Part shown: positions 7,465 through 16,987 of the stretch, in pieces
Numbering within the stretch: position 1 is the first letter of the stretch
Layout: every line of letters starts with the position of its first letter
Origin: an archaeon
Lineage (GTDB): Archaea; Nanobdellota; Nanobdellia; Pacearchaeales; GW2011-AR1
Reading direction: 5' to 3'
DNA length: 42,761 nucleotides
Assembly: GCA_018697035.1 (NCBI GenBank)
Contig: JABHSE010000003.1
Span: 1-42,761, forward strand
The notes under the pieces: model-generated
Databases searched by the model: none
Seen by the model: only the letters and a program-made list of their open reading frames with translations
What the model was told of the DNA's origin: nothing
Program-made: the position numbers and the translations under genes

Positions 7465-8286
7465 TTATCCAAAGACATCTTCCCTAATCTTAGGAAACAT
7501 ATCTGACCATTTAGATTCAGCTAACTTTAAAATTGTTTCCATATCTTTATCAGAAATAGTCCCAGCCAAACCCTTCTGCATAGCAGTAATTCTAGGTTTC
7601 CCTTCATTATCTCCCATAGCAATAGTTAACCTAAACTTCGAAACAGCTTCCTCTTCCTTAGAAACATCTGCAACAATAGCATCTCCAATTTTATGGAAAG
7701 TCATACTGAAAGACAAAACTTCTTTATTCAAAGGAATTCCTTTCTTCTCATCGTAACCATCGATCTTATCTTCCTCTTCATTATAGATAGGCATTCGAGC
7801 TCGTCCAAGAGCAATCAAAGCAGCAAGTCCAGCAACATCCATCAAGTTCCCATCGTCGTTAATAGCAAAGATATCAACAAAAACCTGGTAAACCTTCTCG
7901 CCTTTCTTAATACATAAAGCTTTCATATCAATAAAACCAGATTCCCTAATTCCTCGGTCAATAACTCGAGCAAGTTCAATAGAATTAATTCCAGGTCTTC
8001 CAATATCAAACTGCTGTGAAGCCATAGGGTGCAATTCAGCACTAGTCATAAATGTTCCAGAGTCAGGTGAATCAGGATAAGGAGTAGCCAAAGCCAAATG
8101 AACCCCAGCCAAAACCTCAGTCTTACCATACTTAACACGAACAGCACTAGACGAATTCTTACTAACACCAGTCTCAACACTAATCTCTCTAAACTCTTCA
8201 GCCTTTCGACCATCAAGCCTCTTACCTTCACCTAAGTAAGACTCAATCTTTTCCTTCTGCAGATTAGGCATAATAAATTTACCCAT
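7465..8286 (-). CDS. rrp42: Exosome subunit Rrp42
   Basis: RNase PH-fold, catalytically inactive partner of Rrp41 in the hexameric ring of the archaeal exosome, which degrades or tails RNA 3' ends. Family signatures: GKRLDGRKAEEFREISVETG, VRVKYGKTEVLAGV, IGRPGINSIELARVIDRGIRES and DDGNLMDVAGLAALIALG. The longest frame starts at 8304. I prefer the ATG at 8286, which has GGGAG 9 nt upstream and gives 273 residues; a further ATG (MPNLQ) is at 8271. It overlaps the rrp41 stop by 8 nt, so the two subunits are translationally coupled. Confidence 0.93.
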   Translation of the reverse strand: MGKFIMPNLQKEKIESYLGEGKRLDGRKAEEFREISVETGVSKNSSSAVRVKYGKTEVLAGVHLALATPYPDSPDSGTFMTSAELHPMASQQFDIGRPGINSIELARVIDRGIRESGFIDMKALCIKKGEKVYQVFVDIFAINDDGNLMDVAGLAALIALGRARMPIYNEEEDKIDGYDEKKGIPLNKEVLSFSMTFHKIGDAIVADVSKEEEAVSKFRLTIAMGDNEGKPRITAMQKGLAGTISDKDMETILKLAESKWSDMFPKIREDVFG

Positions 8287-9037
8287 TTTTACAATCTCCC
8301 GCATTCTTCAATGCATCCATCTGAACTTTCAAAATATCATCACATGCAACCTTCCCAAGCTCGATAACAGCCTTAAATTCTTCAACAGAAATCTTACCAT
8401 CCAACTGCAAAAGCGCAATCTCTTTCTTCCGCGAAGTCAAAACAATAGGAATATCAGTCGAACCCTCAGCGTCATGAAACTCACTATCTTCAAACTTATC
8501 TAAGTCAACAACCAAAGTCTTATCAATCTTGCCAACACCAATAGCCGAAACCATCTCTTTCATAGGAATACCAGCATGAGCCAAAGCCAAAGCAGCAGCA
8601 TTAATACCAGCAACACGAGTTCCAGCATCAGCCTGCGGAATCTGAACAAAAACATCAACCACAGTATTTGGAAATCCAGATAAATCAACAACAGAGCTCA
8701 AAGCCCATTCAGTAACCTTACCAATCTCTTCAGCCCTTCTATTTGGTCCAGGTCGAATCCTATCCTCAACAGAAAACGGCATCATACCATAAGAAACTCT
8801 CAAAATCCCAGTCCTAGCATTCTGCATATGTTGCGGATGAAGCGTTCTAGGTCCTCGAACAACAGCAATAGCTTTAGTCTTACCAGTCGAAAAACTAGCA
8901 GATCCATCAGCAGAAGGAACAATACCAACCTTAGCAGTCATTGGTCGAACATCTGTGAATTTCCTTCCATCTTCTCGCTTAGTATAAATTCCTTTTTTGC
9001 CCTTCAAGGGTACGCTTTGTGTTGTTGGTGCTGCCAT
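8279..9037 (-). CDS. rrp41: Exosome subunit Rrp41 (catalytic)
   Basis: Predicted 252 residues. It is the phosphorolytic RNase PH-like subunit of the archaeal exosome. Visible signatures are the RPMTAKVGIVPSADGSA strand, VRGPRTLHPQH, RNA/phosphate-site Arg in PGPNRRAEEIG, IPQADAGTRVAGINAAALAL and the acidic catalytic region VVDLDKFEDSEFHDAEGSTDIPI. Compared with typical Rrp41 the DLxxxED loop carries a few extra residues (SEFHDAEGS). The order rrp4-rrp41-rrp42, with 2-nt and overlapping junctions, is the standard archaeal exosome operon. Confidence 0.95.
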   Translation of the reverse strand: MAAPTTQSVPLKGKKGIYTKREDGRKFTDVRPMTAKVGIVPSADGSASFSTGKTKAIAVVRGPRTLHPQHMQNARTGILRVSYGMMPFSVEDRIRPGPNRRAEEIGKVTEWALSSVVDLSGFPNTVVDVFVQIPQADAGTRVAGINAAALALAHAGIPMKEMVSAIGVGKIDKTLVVDLDKFEDSEFHDAEGSTDIPIVLTSRKKEIALLQLDGKISVEEFKAVIELGKVACDDILKVQMDALKNAGDCKNG

Positions 9038-9039
9038 TA

Positions 9040-9750
9040 TTATTTATCCGTGTCCTCCGAAACAACTTCAACATCATCAGTCTTCAATCCCATCTCCTTA
9101 ATCATCTTCTCAACGTTCTCAGTCAAACCAGCAACCAAAACATTGCAACCAATAAACTCAACAATCTTCTTAGCAGCAACTTCCATATCAGTATCCTTTC
9201 CAGAAATCCAAACCTTTCCATTCTGCCCAACAGTCACATCGCAACCAGTCGCATCCTTAATCATCCTAACCATACTACCCTCTCGTCCAATAATCCTCGG
9301 TACCTGATTCGAACCAACAGAAACAATCATTCCACCCTCGATCTTACCATATCCCCTCATCTTCATAGAAACGTCAACGCCTCGTGACTTAACATCCCAA
9401 ACCTTAACAATAACAGTCTCACCAAAATTCAAAAACTCAGCCATCTCGTTCTTGTTAACATATCGAGGAACTTCAGCTACAGGTAGGAATGCATTCTGCG
9501 CGCCACCAAAATCAATCAACCATCCATTAAAAGTAATATCAACTATAGTCCCAATAATAGTATTCCCTCGTTTAGGATAATAGGCACCACTCACAGGAAC
9601 AACCCTTACATGCTTCTCAAAAATATTCGCAATCCCATATCGGTTAGCAACAACTTCCTCACCATCTCGATAAGCACCGTCGCCAGGTAAAAATTCATTC
9701 CCAGAAACAATCGTTTCTCCTGGTACAACAATTTGCCTTTTTTCTGCCAT
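9040..9750 (-). CDS. rrp4: Exosome RNA-binding subunit Rrp4
   Basis: Predicted 236 residues from the ATG at 9750 (MAEKRQIVVPGE). The frame opens further upstream (to 9864), but that part lies across the promoter and is unlike the family. Order of domains: an N-terminal beta domain with VVPGETIVSG, an S1 domain (~residues 60-135, GTIVDITFNGWLIDFGG) and a KH domain (~140-215) with VPRIIGREGSMV (the GxxG loop). Rrp4 caps the exosome ring and feeds it RNA. The acidic C-terminal tail is short. It is the first exosome gene of the operon and has its own promoter downstream of the giant surface gene. Confidence 0.94.
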   Translation of the reverse strand: MAEKRQIVVPGETIVSGNEFLPGDGAYRDGEEVVANRYGIANIFEKHVRVVPVSGAYYPKRGNTIIGTIVDITFNGWLIDFGGAQNAFLPVAEVPRYVNKNEMAEFLNFGETVIVKVWDVKSRGVDVSMKMRGYGKIEGGMIVSVGSNQVPRIIGREGSMVRMIKDATGCDVTVGQNGKVWISGKDTDMEVAAKKIVEFIGCNVLVAGLTENVEKMIKEMGLKTDDVEVVSEDTDK

Positions 9751-9838
9751 TTTATTATTCGTTCGAGATAATCGATAATGCGTTCTTGATGCCCATTGAC
9801 ATCCAATTTTTTCTCGTATGGTTATTTTATCAAAAATC

Positions 9839-9850
9839 GGTTTATAAAGT
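9839..9850 (-). promoter_or_regulatory. TATA box of the rrp4-rrp41-rrp42 operon
   Basis: ACTTTATAAACC on the - strand lies 90-100 nt before the rrp4 ATG, implying a leader of about 65-70 nt. Together with rps2 it is one of the few long leaders in a mostly leaderless window. Its position after the stop of the surface gene suggests that the exosome operon starts here. Confidence 0.5.
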
Positions 9851-9876
9851 TTTCTGCTTATCAAATAGAAGCAAAT

Positions 9877-12800
9877 CTAGATATTTTGGGTCTTATTTTC
9901 ACCTAATATACCCAGTAACCTACCAATCGTTTCCTTTAGAATAAAAATATCACCAACAGCGTCGATATCCATATGTTTAATTAAAACATCCTTCTTTATA
10001 TTATGTTTTCTATAGGGCTTAATAATCCAACCATAAACTCTTCCATTAGATAATACCGGTCCTTTAACCTTCCCTAATTCATGTCCACACGAACCATGAA
10101 CTATCCTTCTTCTAAAATCACTCAGCCTAACACCTTCCTTATCCCGCCTAACTGTTTTTCTGAATCCAAGGTGAGACATCTCATTTTTCTTAAAAATCAA
10201 CATCGCTAAAAAAACCGCTACTAGTATTAACCAAGAAAACTCGAAGTAAAGAGGACTTTTAGGAACTTCCTCAAAAATTTCGAAGGCAATTTCATCATCA
10301 TCAAAAATTAAAATATTAATCTTCCTAAATGATTCAGCGTTATAATTTTCAAAATTAACTTGAGCATACATATCATAAGTTCCATTCGAAATATCCAAAG
10401 GAAGATTAAATCGAGTCTTCTTTATTTTCTCTTCAAAGCTACCTAAGTAAATCGCATCCTGTCCTAAATCAATCCTCCCTGAATCACCAACAATCCAAAA
10501 CTTCATAATAACATCCCCCTCAATATCCGCCATACCCTTAATTAAATACTCTAATTCAAAATCAAGCGTCTCAATTAAAGGGCTCACTTTCAAAATCTCA
10601 ACATCAAACAACTTGACACACGCTCCAGCATAACAACTGTATCCCCCATTACAATCATTGCTAATAATACATTCAGCTTCAACAGCCTCAACATTACTAG
10701 AACCTCCTCCACCTCCTCCACCAGTAGTTGCAGCCGGAGTTTCAACCGCATCATCAACCGGACTCTCCTCGGCAGAGTAAATCGAAAATGCATTAACATC
10801 AAAAACAAATGTTCCACCTGAATACGAAACTTCCGAACAATCTGTACAAATTATATCATCCTTCAAAACACGCGGATCACTAAATGTCAAATTATATAAT
10901 CTTAACCTAGCAGATTTATTCAAGGCAGGTAACGCTGTCGAATTAATTTCAATCCTATTAAAAGAAATATTAACATACTCATTTATATCGGCACCAGAGT
11001 CCAAATCAATCACCTCACTAAAATTAACCTTACCATAACTAGGACTATCAAGAATCAAATTCGTAATATTCGAAACATCAATCTCCGTAAGATTAGTAGT
11101 ATCCCCGACAAACTCACTCTTCTCAATAACACTAAAAAAACGAGTCACCCCATCTCCAATGTTACTAAAGTTATCAAGACAACGCACACTCCAATTATAA
11201 TTCCCAATCCCCAATCCATTCAATGTAAAGTTCTGCGTAGCATCTTTAGTCACCGAAGTATTAGTCTGATTAACAACACCATCAATCATCAAAGAACAAC
11301 TACTCAACTCGTTCAACTCACTCACATTATAACTAAAAGTAATATTAGAATTCTGTCCCGAATTATTCAAAGGAGAAATCAAGCTAACTAGGGGAACCGT
11401 AGCGTCAAGAGAAATCGAAACATTCCATATTGAAGTAATATCACTAACGGTCTCATCCGAAGTCATGTTGGCATAAACAAAAAACTCATGAGTCGTATTC
11501 AAATCTCCCGTAGCATTCACCCACCAGCTTATGATCTCAGACTCACCTTCTCCCAAAGTAACATCGTAAGGATTCGTAGTGTTCGTATAAAACGGAGTCG
11601 TTCCTTCAACCATCGAAATTGTCCCACTCTTAGTTGCACTAATACCCCAATTAGCAATCTGAGATTTTTCATCATCATTAAGCCCAAGAAGTTGAGTCTC
11701 ATTATTAAAATTCTCATAAAGAATATCAGCCTCAGCCTCGGACTGAGCACGAGTATCCCATTGAGTAAAATAATGCATTAAGATCTTAGTCTCTCCAGCC
11801 TCGACGCAAACATCTTCCCATATCCAATAGTTAGCACCACCACCAGCAGTCGTAGGAGAAATCGTATCAACAGCCTCCGAAGTATCATCTTCCTGATAAA
11901 TAAATCCAGCAGCATCATCCCCACTAGTCGCAGAAGAATCATCCCACATCATCCAATGATCACTAAGTTCCCAAGTCAAATCCCCATCCGAAGTGTTCAA
12001 AAAATCCGCCCCATCCGAACCCATGTTTTGATATATTTTAACATCAACACAAATCTCACTCTCACTAGGGTTATTCAATACCTCCAAAAACCTAGCCCAA
12101 TTCTCCTCGACCGGAACATAAACCTTTCGACTAACATTCATTAAAGATTTGGTCTGCCAAGTACAAAGTGCCTCCCTACCCGAATCTTCCGTAGTTGTTC
12201 TAGATCCCGAATAAGCAGACCCATTAATTTGAAGTTGCAATCCAGTGTCGAAAACATCAGCCTCACCATCCGAAAGATAACACCCATCCTGAATATCATA
12301 GTCAAAACTTTTATTGTCATAAAGTATTATTGCACTCTGAACATTAAAGTTGATACCGACCTCCTCATCTTTAACCTCCTTAGGATCCAGCGTCACATTA
12401 ACATCTCCACAATTCCCATTCAAACAACTAATCCTAGCCCGAACCTCGAAGAACTCATTGGGTAAAACATTAACATTGTTTGTAGGATAAATCATGGTAA
12501 GACCAACAGCAGGAATAGTACTAGCAAACCCAACAGAATCAGATGCCTCATTGCCAGAACTATCATTACAATACAAAGTCCATACATGAGACCCTCCACC
12601 ACTATTAAGACCAGTCCAATTAGTCCCACCAGCAACCGTACTCGAATTCGTAACACCACCGTCTTTAGAATACCAACAGTATCCATTATTAGCATCCGAA
12701 TAAGAATAATTTAAATCAACCACATTTATGTCATAAGACGCATTCAATGGATAAGTCAAATTAATAGTCGGAGCAACATTATCCATTATCGTGATATTCC

Positions 12801-15282
12801 ATATCGAAGTTATATTACTAACAGTTCCATCCGAAGTCTTATTGGTATAAGCAAAAAATTGATGTGACGTATTAATATCTCCAGTAGCATTCACCCACCA
12901 GGTAATGATCTGAGACTCGCCAATATCCAAAGTCAAATTATAAGGATTAGTAACATTCGTATAGAATGGAGTATCTCCAACAACCATCGAAACAGTCCCA
13001 CTCTTACTAGACTCAATAACAGTAAAATTAACATCATCATTATCAGAATACGTCGTATCAAAACAAGTATCATTATCAGCGTCGTTAGGATACGAATAAT
13101 ATCCAATAGAACACCGAGCATATTGTTCCCCGATATCTCCACTAACCTCGACACTCACAGAATAGTTCCCATCAGTACACGCACTATCCTGTCTCCAAAT
13201 CTTATTCCATGTTCCATTATAATACATTATCGCTATATCATTATAACTAGACGTCGAGTAACAATCATAATCACAAGTAATATTTATCGTATCTCCCAAT
13301 GCCACAATACTTGCATTAACATGAGCATCGTCAACCCAGAAACCAGAACTATAATACGAACCAGCAGAACAATCACCATAACTGTAATCACCAACACCCG
13401 GATCCGCCCCAGCACAACTCGCTCCCCAAACTCCCGAACAACTTTTCGGTGTAGAATTCGTAGCAGGATCCAAAGTAACATTTACCTCCCCGCAATCAAC
13501 ACCCGAACAGCTCACGTTAACACTCATATTGAAAAACTCATTCTGCGTCACACTAATATTCCCTACAGGATAAATCCATTCCAATCCAAGCAGACTCTTC
13601 GGTGTAACATTCACAAACATCAAAGTCGAATTCTCAAAACCGACACTATCATTCACCGTAATATTAAGCCAATACAATCCAACACTCAACTCAACTCTAT
13701 TCGTCAAATTTCCAGAGCAATCAATATCAAAATTCACACTATCATTAACAGAAAAACAAGACATTTCAAAATCATCAATCGCATTAACCTGATACACTAA
13801 AGCATTACTATATTGAATTGTCTGATTTTCAATTAGGCCAAAGCTCGGTGCCGTAACATCGATAGTGAAATCAAAAGAGTCAGTATAATTGCTACCCTCA
13901 GAATCATTACAATAAACCGTCCAACTATTCACCCCAGGCAACGCATCAACACTACCAAAATCAATACCTGCCTCAACCGCCCCTGAATTCCAAGCCCCCG
14001 AAGAATTAGAATACCAACAAGACTCAAAAGAAAGGTCACCAGCAACAGTATAATTAACCTCAGTGACATTAGAATAAATCTCACCATCAACAGGATAATC
14101 AACATTCAAGGCAAGTAACGGATTGTATGTTCCCAATTGATATAATTTATTATCCGTGGCTCCGAAATACAAAAACCCTTTTGCAACAACAGGATCCCCA
14201 TTAATCGCACCACCAGCGGTATAGGTTCCAATCAAACTGCTAATATCCGAAGCATCAAACTGATACATTTTAGTGCTCGCTCCAATAAAAACATAATCAG
14301 GAGTAGCTATTGGCGCAGTCGTAACACTAGCATCCATAGTATAATTCGCAATCTGCTGAGAAACATTAGAGGCATTCACTTGGAAAAACGTTGACCCCTG
14401 AGCAAAATAAATATAATCCCCAGCCAAAACAGTTCCCCCACTCCAAAGAGTGCTTCCATTAGAAAAGTTTGCAATCTGCTGAGAAATATCCGAAGCATTT
14501 AATTGAACAGTATATGTAACGGAATCTGTTTGACAACTCTTGTATACATATTCATCTGTCGCCGGAATCAAATTCCCAAGGCTCCCTCCACTACAAGTAT
14601 ACTGAGAGATCTTTTGAGAAAGGTCAGAAGAATTCAGGTGAAGCAAAATTCCACTTACACCGGCATATGCATTTTCTCCATAAACAGAAACCGCGTCATA
14701 AGGTCTAGAATAAATATAATAGCTAGACAATATCTGACTTATGTTAGAAGCATTAAACTGTCTGATGTAAGGATTATAATTTCCGGCACTAGCATAAATT
14801 GAACCATCATATATCGTCGGTGCTCCATACCACCCAGCCGAGTCCGCAATATACTCAGTATCAATCACCTGACTTATATTACTAGAATTAACCTGATAAA
14901 GATAATTATCATAATTAAAATAAAGAAATCCATTATAATAATTGAACCCATGCATAGCCTCATAGTAACCGACACTAGTCTCCAAAATCTCACTGATATT
15001 CAAAGCATTTAATTTATATGACTTCGCAGAAGAAAAATCCTCCGGAGCAATATAAAGCAAGTCCCCAACAATTATAGGACCATTGTCAACATCAGAAGCC
15101 AAAGTCACCGTTCTATTCACAGTGTCCGAGATATTAGCCGGAGCGTTAGCAGTGGTATACCTTTGAAGCGCAGAGTTTCCTCCAAACATCCACCAATCAT
15201 CCGAAGGAGCCTCGTAGGTATTAGCCTCGACTAAACTAACCAATAACATTACAGCCAAAAAAATCATCAAATATCTTTTCAT
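9877..15282 (-). CDS. Giant surface protein: beta-propeller, Ig-like modules, membrane anchor and cytoplasmic tail
   Basis: Predicted 1801 residues with a signal peptide (~1-20). Residues ~25-395 contain about seven propeller-like repeats, each with a phrase like NASNISQQI (PQQ/quinoprotein-like blades). Ig-like and Cys-bearing modules follow. A block near 565-900 recurs near 926-1300, sharing IYP, a CG-VNVTLDP phrase, KSGT-SMV, TPFYTN and WWVNATGD. A Gly-rich linker lies near 1519-1530, a stalk with EGF-like Cys spacing just after it, and a transmembrane helix near 1680-1697. An inside tail of ~100 residues contains a PRC-barrel-like pattern (LGKVKGPVLSNGRVYGWII, then DIDAVGDIFILKE). It is very rich in Asn-X-Ser/Thr. 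It overlaps the upstream small gene by ATGA. Role unknown; an adhesin or receptor-like surface protein is inferred. Confidence 0.85.
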   Translation of the reverse strand: MKRYLMIFLAVMLLVSLVEANTYEAPSDDWWMFGGNSALQRYTTANAPANISDTVNRTVTLASDVDNGPIIVGDLLYIAPEDFSSAKSYKLNALNISEILETSVGYYEAMHGFNYYNGFLYFNYDNYLYQVNSSNISQVIDTEYIADSAGWYGAPTIYDGSIYASAGNYNPYIRQFNASNISQILSSYYIYSRPYDAVSVYGENAYAGVSGILLHLNSSDLSQKISQYTCSGGSLGNLIPATDEYVYKSCQTDSVTYTVQLNASDISQQIANFSNGSTLWSGGTVLAGDYIYFAQGSTFFQVNASNVSQQIANYTMDASVTTAPIATPDYVFIGASTKMYQFDASDISSLIGTYTAGGAINGDPVVAKGFLYFGATDNKLYQLGTYNPLLALNVDYPVDGEIYSNVTEVNYTVAGDLSFESCWYSNSSGAWNSGAVEAGIDFGSVDALPGVNSWTVYCNDSEGSNYTDSFDFTIDVTAPSFGLIENQTIQYSNALVYQVNAIDDFEMSCFSVNDSVNFDIDCSGNLTNRVELSVGLYWLNITVNDSVGFENSTLMFVNVTPKSLLGLEWIYPVGNISVTQNEFFNMSVNVSCSGVDCGEVNVTLDPATNSTPKSCSGVWGASCAGADPGVGDYSYGDCSAGSYYSSGFWVDDAHVNASIVALGDTINITCDYDCYSTSSYNDIAIMYYNGTWNKIWRQDSACTDGNYSVSVEVSGDIGEQYARCSIGYYSYPNDADNDTCFDTTYSDNDDVNFTVIESSKSGTVSMVVGDTPFYTNVTNPYNLTLDIGESQIITWWVNATGDINTSHQFFAYTNKTSDGTVSNITSIWNITIMDNVAPTINLTYPLNASYDINVVDLNYSYSDANNGYCWYSKDGGVTNSSTVAGGTNWTGLNSGGGSHVWTLYCNDSSGNEASDSVGFASTIPAVGLTMIYPTNNVNVLPNEFFEVRARISCLNGNCGDVNVTLDPKEVKDEEVGINFNVQSAIILYDNKSFDYDIQDGCYLSDGEADVFDTGLQLQINGSAYSGSRTTTEDSGREALCTWQTKSLMNVSRKVYVPVEENWARFLEVLNNPSESEICVDVKIYQNMGSDGADFLNTSDGDLTWELSDHWMMWDDSSATSGDDAAGFIYQEDDTSEAVDTISPTTAGGGANYWIWEDVCVEAGETKILMHYFTQWDTRAQSEAEADILYENFNNETQLLGLNDDEKSQIANWGISATKSGTISMVEGTTPFYTNTTNPYDVTLGEGESEIISWWVNATGDLNTTHEFFVYANMTSDETVSDITSIWNVSISLDATVPLVSLISPLNNSGQNSNITFSYNVSELNELSSCSLMIDGVVNQTNTSVTKDATQNFTLNGLGIGNYNWSVRCLDNFSNIGDGVTRFFSVIEKSEFVGDTTNLTEIDVSNITNLILDSPSYGKVNFSEVIDLDSGADINEYVNISFNRIEINSTALPALNKSARLRLYNLTFSDPRVLKDDIICTDCSEVSYSGGTFVFDVNAFSIYSAEESPVDDAVETPAATTGGGGGGGSSNVEAVEAECIISNDCNGGYSCYAGACVKLFDVEILKVSPLIETLDFELEYLIKGMADIEGDVIMKFWIVGDSGRIDLGQDAIYLGSFEEKIKKTRFNLPLDISNGTYDMYAQVNFENYNAESFRKINILIFDDDEIAFEIFEEVPKSPLYFEFSWLILVAVFLAMLIFKKNEMSHLGFRKTVRRDKEGVRLSDFRRRIVHGSCGHELGKVKGPVLSNGRVYGWIIKPYRKHNIKKDVLIKHMDIDAVGDIFILKETIGRLLGILGENKTQNI

Positions 15283-15554
15283 AGTCCAATCACCAATTTA
15301 ATTTCCTTTCCAATGTACTCTCTCGGAACAATCACATGAGCCCCAGTCCCAATCCCTTTTACAACTCTTTCAATAATCTCACTTCCTAAAAAATCAACAA
15401 CCAACTTCCCTTTCAAAATCTTACATTTCCCAAAGACAATCTTCACACTCTCCCCAATATTCTCCTTAGAAACAAAAACATGTGCACCATTTCCAAACTT
15501 AGAAACAACCTTCTCAGTAACCTCAGAATTCCCAACATCAACAACTATATCCAT
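15279..15554 (-). CDS. Tandem DUF2080-like small protein
   Basis: Predicted 91 residues made of two similar halves, each with a G-x-GAH-(V)-(F/I)V-(S/P) core and an ending like IGKEIKLVI. The second half (GTGAHVIVPREYIGKEIKLVI) resembles DUF2080, a small AbrB-like or swapped-hairpin domain found in archaea as 'transposon-encoded protein'. Single-domain members are about 45-65 residues, so this is an internal duplication. It could bind DNA or act in a toxin-antitoxin-like way, but no catalytic motif is seen. Its stop overlaps the ATG of the giant surface gene (ATGA), an odd translational coupling. A TATA-like TATATA stretch precedes it near 15556-15570. Confidence 0.6.
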   Translation of the reverse strand: MDIVVDVGNSEVTEKVVSKFGNGAHVFVSKENIGESVKIVFGKCKILKGKLVVDFLGSEIIERVVKGIGTGAHVIVPREYIGKEIKLVIGL

Positions 15555-15611
15555 ATATACATTGTATATATCTTAATTTATAAAAGTTAGTATTCAAACA
15601 AATAAAAATCC

Positions 15612-16280
15612 CTACTTAACTTCCTCACTCATAACCGAACCACTAGTCGCCGAATTCACCTTATCATAAAAATCCATCAACAACCCCGACGGCACCTCAA
15701 CCAAAACTTCCAAGTCCCCATTATTCTTCCAATCTTCCTTAATCATAAACTCCTTAATAATCCCATAAGCCTTCCCAGAATGAATCGCCGGAATCAACAA
15801 CTTCACCTTCTTCCTCTCAATGCTCAGAGGCAACACCTTCCCCAACTGATCCAATATCTCCTCAACCTGCGACTCAACCGGCTTATTCTTAACATTAACA
15901 TGCGCCTCTTTCAAAGCCTTCATAATTCTATCTGGAGTATAAGGCCGGCCCTCAGGCGAAACAGCATTCCGAACCAAAAAGTCCACTACTTGTTTATATT
16001 TCAAATCCTGATCCTTGTTCATCGAATCCGCAGTCCGCACAACCTCACCATTCCTAATAACCTTCTCTGCAACTTCCTCAAAAACACTAGTCCCAAACTG
16101 AGCCTCTAAATCATCCACACTAGCCCTCTCGCCACTCTTCAAATTATGAAAAACAGCATCATTCAAAACGGCCGTGTTCAAGTTCCCATCACCCTTAGCA
16201 ACCTTCAACGCCTCATCCAAATCAACAAGAACCTCATAATGCTTCCCACCCTTCTTAACCCGTGCAGTAGTATTAACCAT
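15612..16280 (-). CDS. sdo1: SBDS ribosome maturation factor
   Basis: Predicted 222 residues, close to typical archaeal SBDS (~230). SBDS helps release the anti-association factor aIF6 from the large subunit. Visible are the FYSH-domain region (KHYEVLVDLDEALKVAKG, VFHNLKSGERAS), the central helical region with DLKYKQVVDFLVRNAVSPEG and TPDRIMKALKEAHVNV, and the C-terminal ferredoxin-like domain. A TATA (TATTTAAAG, - strand, near 16297-16306) is about 22-25 nt upstream of the ATG, so it has its own leaderless promoter. SBDS next to exosome and proteasome genes is the classic archaeal superoperon context. Confidence 0.95.
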   Translation of the reverse strand: MVNTTARVKKGGKHYEVLVDLDEALKVAKGDGNLNTAVLNDAVFHNLKSGERASVDDLEAQFGTSVFEEVAEKVIRNGEVVRTADSMNKDQDLKYKQVVDFLVRNAVSPEGRPYTPDRIMKALKEAHVNVKNKPVESQVEEILDQLGKVLPLSIERKKVKLLIPAIHSGKAYGIIKEFMIKEDWKNNGDLEVLVEVPSGLLMDFYDKVNSATSGSVMSEEVK

Positions 16281-16314
16281 AATAAAAATAATCTTCCAAA
16301 CTTTAAATACTTAT

Positions 16315-16797
16315 TCAAAACAAACTCCCCAAACTCCCAACACACTTATCTCCAGTCTTCAACTCAATCAAACTCCCAATCATCCCAACAGGCTCCGACA
16401 AATCATTAAACAAATAATGCCCTCCAATAAGCCGCCGAGCATCTTTCTCATTCTTCCAACCCAAAAACCTAGAATAAACCCTAAAAGCCTTACCTTCTCC
16501 TAATCGAGCATCCCCAAGTCCATTAAAAAACACCCTCGTACCGCTATCCCGCATCCTAAGCAAATTCTCATCATAAGACTTCCTTATCTCCAAATCATCC
16601 CCACCAAGTCCTCGCCTCTCAAACATCCCATCCAAAACAAACCCCAGATAAGCACCCCTAGCCTCATCACTAAATCCAGTCATCTCACTATTAAAATGCG
16701 AAACATCACTAGCAACAAACTCACTACAAAGACCAATCCTGCTTCCACTATACCAATCTTCCTGTCCCACAATATTCAAAACAATTCCCTTACTCAT
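16315..16797 (-). CDS. Hypothetical protein between SBDS and proteasome alpha
   Basis: Predicted 160 residues from the ATG at 16797; the frame opens earlier with TTG at 16812. The ATG is preferred because TTTTTATAAGG (- strand, near 16816-16828) lies ~26 nt upstream. The protein is soluble, without signal or membrane segment, with an N-terminal beta-alpha start (KGIVLNIVGQEDWYSG) and a conserved-looking FNGLGDARLG loop. I do not recognise a family. Its location in the SBDS/proteasome/RNase P block hints at RNA or protein quality control; that is an inference from neighbours only. Confidence 0.6.
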   Translation of the reverse strand: MSKGIVLNIVGQEDWYSGSRIGLCSEFVASDVSHFNSEMTGFSDEARGAYLGFVLDGMFERRGLGGDDLEIRKSYDENLLRMRDSGTRVFFNGLGDARLGEGKAFRVYSRFLGWKNEKDARRLIGGHYLFNDLSEPVGMIGSLIELKTGDKCVGSLGSLF

Positions 16798-16970
16798 AAA
16801 AACACAAATCAAAACAGCCTTATAAAAATTATTACACTAGACTTCTACTTCAACGTCTCGTTCAAATCATAAAATAACAAACCCAAATAAGCCCCGCGTG
16901 ATAACGCAACCCTCGACGGAGCCAACCACCAAATTCAAAGAATTTAACCACCCACCAGAGAAGCGTCCAA

Positions 16971-16987
16971 TAATTACGCAGTAATTA
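16971..16987. repeat. Inverted repeat over the psmA stop codon
   Basis: The perfect 7-bp arms TAATTAC and GTAATTA flank a 3-base GCA loop and include the psmA stop. The gap that follows in the - direction (16970 down to 16813) is unusually rich in small palindromes: GCGT/ACGC with a GATA loop at 16896-16907 and AAATTC/GAATTT at 16931-16945. No gene is seen in that ~170-bp gap. The structure probably marks the 3' end of the proteasome mRNA. Confidence 0.45.

Noticed and set aside
9751-9864. N-terminal extension of Rrp4
   Set aside because: It crosses the TATA box and is unlike the family; the ATG at 9750 gives the canonical start.
13123-13800. Long + strand reading frame opposite the giant surface gene
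   Set aside because: It is antisense to a gene with clear signal peptide, repeats and sequons; its product is low-complexity Ile/Thr/Arg-rich.
16813-16970. Small RNA gene in the psmA to 16797 gap
   Set aside because: Several small palindromes are present but no consistent fold, promoter or terminator separate from the promoter of the 16797 gene.
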